NCBI GenBank assembly: GCA_041488095.1
Contig: JBGPOP010000013.1
Span: 1-64,000, forward strand
Length of the DNA: 64,000 bases
Direction: 5' to 3'
DNA from: DASYPQ01 sp041488095
Lineage (GTDB): Bacteria > Planctomycetota > UBA1135 > GCA-002686595
In this document: piece after piece, positions 61,366-64,000 of the stretch
How positions within the stretch are numbered: the stretch's first letter is position 1
Layout of the letters: each line of letters begins with the position of its first letter
The notes under the pieces: generated by a model
What the model saw: the letters and a program-made list of their open reading frames with translations, nothing else
Databases searched by the model: none
What the model was told of the DNA's origin: nothing
Translations under genes and position numbers: made by a program

Positions 61366-62393
61366 CGCACAGCCTCCAGGCTCGGGTGAGCCTCCAGCTC
61401 GGGCTCCCGACGCCCCAGGGAATCGTGCGTCCGCGCAGGGAAGAGCCGGTGCAACCACATCGAGCTGGCCACGCAGGCGAGGAGGAGTGCACCGCCTCCG
61501 ACGACGTGAAGCGTGGGCACCACGGACGATCCAAGTCCGTCCGGGTTCGGGCCTACCAGCCAATAGACGACCGCGAGGGCCGCGACTCCGAGCGCAAGCT
61601 GGAGCGCGAGCGAGACGATCAGCCCGCGCCGCAGTGCGAGGATCCTCGACCTCGCTGGTCCGTCGAGGTCTTGGGCAAGGTCCCCGGCGCACAGGCGCAT
61701 CTGCCGGGCGAGCAGCGCTGCGCAGACGACGACGGCGAGGGCGAGAACGCCATGGAGGGCGAGCGCGGCGCCTCCCCCGCCGTGACGCAGCCAGGCGCCG
61801 GCGACGATCTGCAGGTACACCGCTCCGACCGAGACGATCGAGAGTGCGCGCAATCGTCCGGCCTGCAGGGACGCCCCGTCGCGAAACGCGGATCCGCCGG
61901 CGCCAAAGACCGGCGAGGCCGCCACGCAGCTCGCGCCGAGAACGGCGAACACCGCCTGGGCGATCGCACCGTGGAGGAAGGCCAGGTCCTCGCTCTTCTC
62001 GAGCACGCGGAGCCCGCCGATCGTCCCCTGCGCGACGACGGCGAGGAGCGCGGCGATCGACAGCGCGCGCGGCAGCCGTCGTCGATCCGTCGCCCACGTG
62101 GCGATCACCGTCGCGATCGCGAGCAGACCCACGAGGGAGCCCAGCAGCCGATGCGTGTGTTCGACGAAGGTGCCGAGGTCGCGGAACCACTTGTCGACCG
62201 GGTAGAGCCACAGGAAGTGGTCGCCGCGCCCGGGCTCGAGGACGAGCCAGCCGTCGATCGCGAGCCCCGCGTGGAGTGTCGTCACCGTGCCACCGAAGAA
62301 GACCAGCGGCACCGCGGCGGCGAGCGTCGCCACGGCGAGACGCAGCGGCCAGGGGCTCGTCGCAGCGGGGGAGGCTTTCGTTCGGTCGGTCAT
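61362..62393 (-). CDS. ctaA: Haem A synthase (COX15/CtaA)
   Basis: 343 residues, ATG 36 nt after the ctaD stop. Eight TM helices in two similar halves, with haem-ligand His in FVEHTHRLLGSLVGL and FLHGAIAQAVFAVL, and later LALHGVLALAVVV and TLHVVGGGALLLACVA. Converts haem O to haem A, making the haem for the CtaD active site. Longer loops than in Bacillus CtaA. Followed by ctaB with 4-nt overlap. Confidence 0.93.
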   Translation of the reverse strand: MTDRTKASPAATSPWPLRLAVATLAAAVPLVFFGGTVTTLHAGLAIDGWLVLEPGRGDHFLWLYPVDKWFRDLGTFVEHTHRLLGSLVGLLAIATVIATWATDRRRLPRALSIAALLAVVAQGTIGGLRVLEKSEDLAFLHGAIAQAVFAVLGASCVAASPVFGAGGSAFRDGASLQAGRLRALSIVSVGAVYLQIVAGAWLRHGGGGAALALHGVLALAVVVCAALLARQMRLCAGDLAQDLDGPARSRILALRRGLIVSLALQLALGVAALAVVYWLVGPNPDGLGSSVVPTLHVVGGGALLLACVASSMWLHRLFPARTHDSLGRREPELEAHPSLEAVR

Positions 62394-62428
62394 GGAGTCT
62401 GGGGCGGGGAGCGGTCGGGGCGCCGGCG

Positions 62429-64000
62429 TCAGAGAGAGCGCGCCTGCGGCAGGTAGTCCTCCTGGACCTCGGGCGTGCCGTACTCGTACGGGCCGCGGTG
62501 GACCGCGAGCCTTCGGTCGAAGTTCCCATGGCCGGGCGGCGAGGGCGCTTCCCATTCCAGCGTGCAGCTGCGCCACGGGTTCCGGCCCGCGCGCTTGCCC
62601 CAGAAGATGCTGTGGAACAGGTTGACCACGAAGAAGATCTGCCATGCGAACAGGCAGAAGGCGCTGATCGAGATGAACTGGTTCAGCGGCTGGAGGTGCG
62701 CGTAGACGTCGTAGGCGTACGGGTCGGCGGTGCGCCGCATCAGCCCGGCGATGCCGAGCTGGTGCATCATGTAGAAGACGCAGTTCGTGAACACGAACGT
62801 TCCGACGAAGTGGATCTTGCCGAGCGTCTCGTTCATCTGCCGCCCGAACATCTTCGGGAACCAGTGGTAGATCGCCCCGAAGATCGCGAAAACCGACCCG
62901 GCGAACACGATGTAATGGAAGTGCGCGACCACGATGTAGGTGTCATGGATGTAGATGTCGACCGGCGTCGAGGCCATCCAGATGCCCGAGAGTCCGCCGA
63001 TGATGAACATGGCCACGAACGCGAGCGCGTTGAGCATCGCGCTCGTCAGGTGGATGCGCGAGCCCCACAGCGTGGCCAGCCAGTTGAACACCTTCACGCA
63101 CGAAGGCAGCGCGATCATGATCGTGCTCACCATGAAAGTCATGCCCAGGGCCGGGTTCATGCCCGACATGAACATGTGGTGACCCCAGACGATGAACCCC
63201 AGGCCCGCGATCGACATGATCGAGTAGACCATGGGCTTGTAGCCGAAGAGCGGCTTCCTCGCGTGCGTGGAGAGGATGTCCGACGCGAACCCCATCGCCG
63301 GAACGACCATGATGTAGACCGCCGGGTGGCTGTAGAACCAGAACAGGTGCTGCCACAGGAGCGGCTGGCCTCCCGCCGCCGCGCCCGCGGTCTCGGGGCT
63401 GAGCTGGTTGACGAGCAGGTTGGTAGGGGTGAAGAACCCCGTGTGCACCACGCGGTCCAGGATCTGCATGATGCTCGCGGCCGTGAGCACGGGCAACGCG
63501 AAGAGCTGCAGGAGCGCGGCGATGAACAGCCCCCAGACCGTCATCGGCAGGCGCATCATCGTCAGCCCCGGTGCGCGCATCTTGACGATCGTGGTGACGT
63601 AGTTGACGGCACCCATCATCGAGGAGGCTCCCACGAAGGTGAGCGCGAGGAGCCAGAATGTCTGCGCGTGTAGGCTGCCCGGGGCGGCCTTCTCGATGGT
63701 CGACAGAGGCGGGTAGGCTGTCCATCCCGCCGCGGGCCCGCCACCCTCGAGCCCGAAGCTGATCAGCGCGCAGAACGCAGCCGGGATCATGGCCCAGTAC
63801 CCGATCATGTTGAGCTTCGGGAAGGCCATGTCCGGCGCCCCGACCATCAGCGGGATCAGGAAGTTGCCGAAGGCCCCGGTCAGCAGCGGGATGATCACGA
63901 AGAAGATCATGATCGTCCCGTGCATCGTGAACAGCATCGTGTAGAACTCGGGGCTGATCACTCGGCCGGTGTTCGGGAACAGGATCCGGCCGACGACGGG
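62429..64000 (-). CDS. ctaD: Cytochrome c oxidase subunit I (5' end outside window)
   Basis: At least 523 residues; the frame is open to the window edge, so the N-terminus is missing (starts ...PVVGRILFPNTGRVISPEFYTMLFTMHG). Haem-copper signature: haem-a ligand and CuB His in WQHLFWFYSHPAVYIMVVPAMGFASDIL, HHMF, then TYIVVAHFHYIVFAGSVFAIFGAIYHWFPKM. The proton-path motif YxxxH and the C-terminal tail (RRLAVHRGPYEYGTPEVQEDYLPQARSL) are complete. Catalyses four-electron reduction of O2. First visible gene of the minus-strand oxidase operon; ctaC is presumably just beyond 64000. Confidence 0.97.
   Translation of the reverse strand, partial: PVVGRILFPNTGRVISPEFYTMLFTMHGTIMIFFVIIPLLTGAFGNFLIPLMVGAPDMAFPKLNMIGYWAMIPAAFCALISFGLEGGGPAAGWTAYPPLSTIEKAAPGSLHAQTFWLLALTFVGASSMMGAVNYVTTIVKMRAPGLTMMRLPMTVWGLFIAALLQLFALPVLTAASIMQILDRVVHTGFFTPTNLLVNQLSPETAGAAAGGQPLLWQHLFWFYSHPAVYIMVVPAMGFASDILSTHARKPLFGYKPMVYSIMSIAGLGFIVWGHHMFMSGMNPALGMTFMVSTIMIALPSCVKVFNWLATLWGSRIHLTSAMLNALAFVAMFIIGGLSGIWMASTPVDIYIHDTYIVVAHFHYIVFAGSVFAIFGAIYHWFPKMFGRQMNETLGKIHFVGTFVFTNCVFYMMHQLGIAGLMRRTADPYAYDVYAHLQPLNQFISISAFCLFAWQIFFVVNLFHSIFWGKRAGRNPWRSCTLEWEAPSPPGHGNFDRRLAVHRGPYEYGTPEVQEDYLPQARSL

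Overview
The window is GC-rich, gene-dense bacterial chromosome from an aerobic, Gram-negative, didermic organism. Diderm markers are an LptE-like lipoprotein, a BamD-like lipoprotein, a 1239-residue AsmA-type protein and many lipobox signal peptides. The mix of sulfatase-fold proteins, an ASPIC/UnbV FG-GAP protein paired with an RnfD-like protein, secreted EF-hand proteins and orphan Cys-rich secreted proteins resembles high-GC Planctomycetota or a neighbouring phylum. That placement is an inference from gene content, not a computed phylogeny.

Layout. 1-420: 3' end of a transposase. 445-10955 (minus): hutI and ftcD of histidine breakdown, two tandem secreted Cys-rich pseudo-peptidases, hisS, and an envelope trio (sulfatase-fold lipoprotein, polytopic membrane protein, second sulfatase-fold protein). 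11018-13629 (plus): ASPIC/UnbV protein plus RnfD-like membrane protein. 13647-15877 (minus): a glycosyltransferase-methyltransferase fusion and an ECF-type sigma factor. 16116-25492 (plus): CorC-like CBS protein, recO, BamD-like, lptE, ftsH, folP, glmM and tsaB. 25557-28756 (minus): epimerase, nucleotide-sugar dehydrogenase and family 2 glycosyltransferase. 28956-35466 (plus): alr, AsmA-like giant, manC and ruvX. 36463-36864: RNase P RNA. 37073-38028 (plus): a NUDIX protein and a 76-residue basic protein ending in a clear terminator. 38113-39349 (minus): a peroxiredoxin followed by an AhpD/peroxidase-related gene whose CxxC motif contains an in-frame TGA. 39411-48812: ferritin-like protein, M1 aminopeptidase with HEAT repeats, orphan protein, HELTH metallopeptidase, amino-acid permease, DegT-type aminotransferase and six-EF-hand protein. 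48819-55565 (minus): a chain of rluA-type synthase, truD, mtnP, M28 peptidase and glycosylasparaginase joined by 4-nt overlaps, with hpt upstream. 55916-64000: a coiled-coil protein, a propeller-like protein, an ogt-type methyltransferase, and an aa3-type cytochrome oxidase cluster (ctaD, ctaA, ctaB, ctaE, ctaF, SCO, DUF420, small Cys protein) running off the right edge.

The most interesting signal is the peroxiredoxin/AhpD-like pair. The second gene reads through one TGA exactly where the second redox cysteine should be (C79-x-x-U82-x-x-x-H86), and an 8-bp stem with a 6-nt loop lies 16 nt behind it, as expected for a bacterial selenocysteine insertion element. Other oddities are secreted or soluble hydrolase folds that lack a catalytic residue (two pseudo-peptidases, an alpha/beta hydrolase, two sulfatase-fold proteins with Thr in place of Cys). 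A -10-like TAnnnT box also recurs 6-8 nt before many start codons, suggesting leaderless mRNAs. All calls are from reading the sequence; no searches were run.
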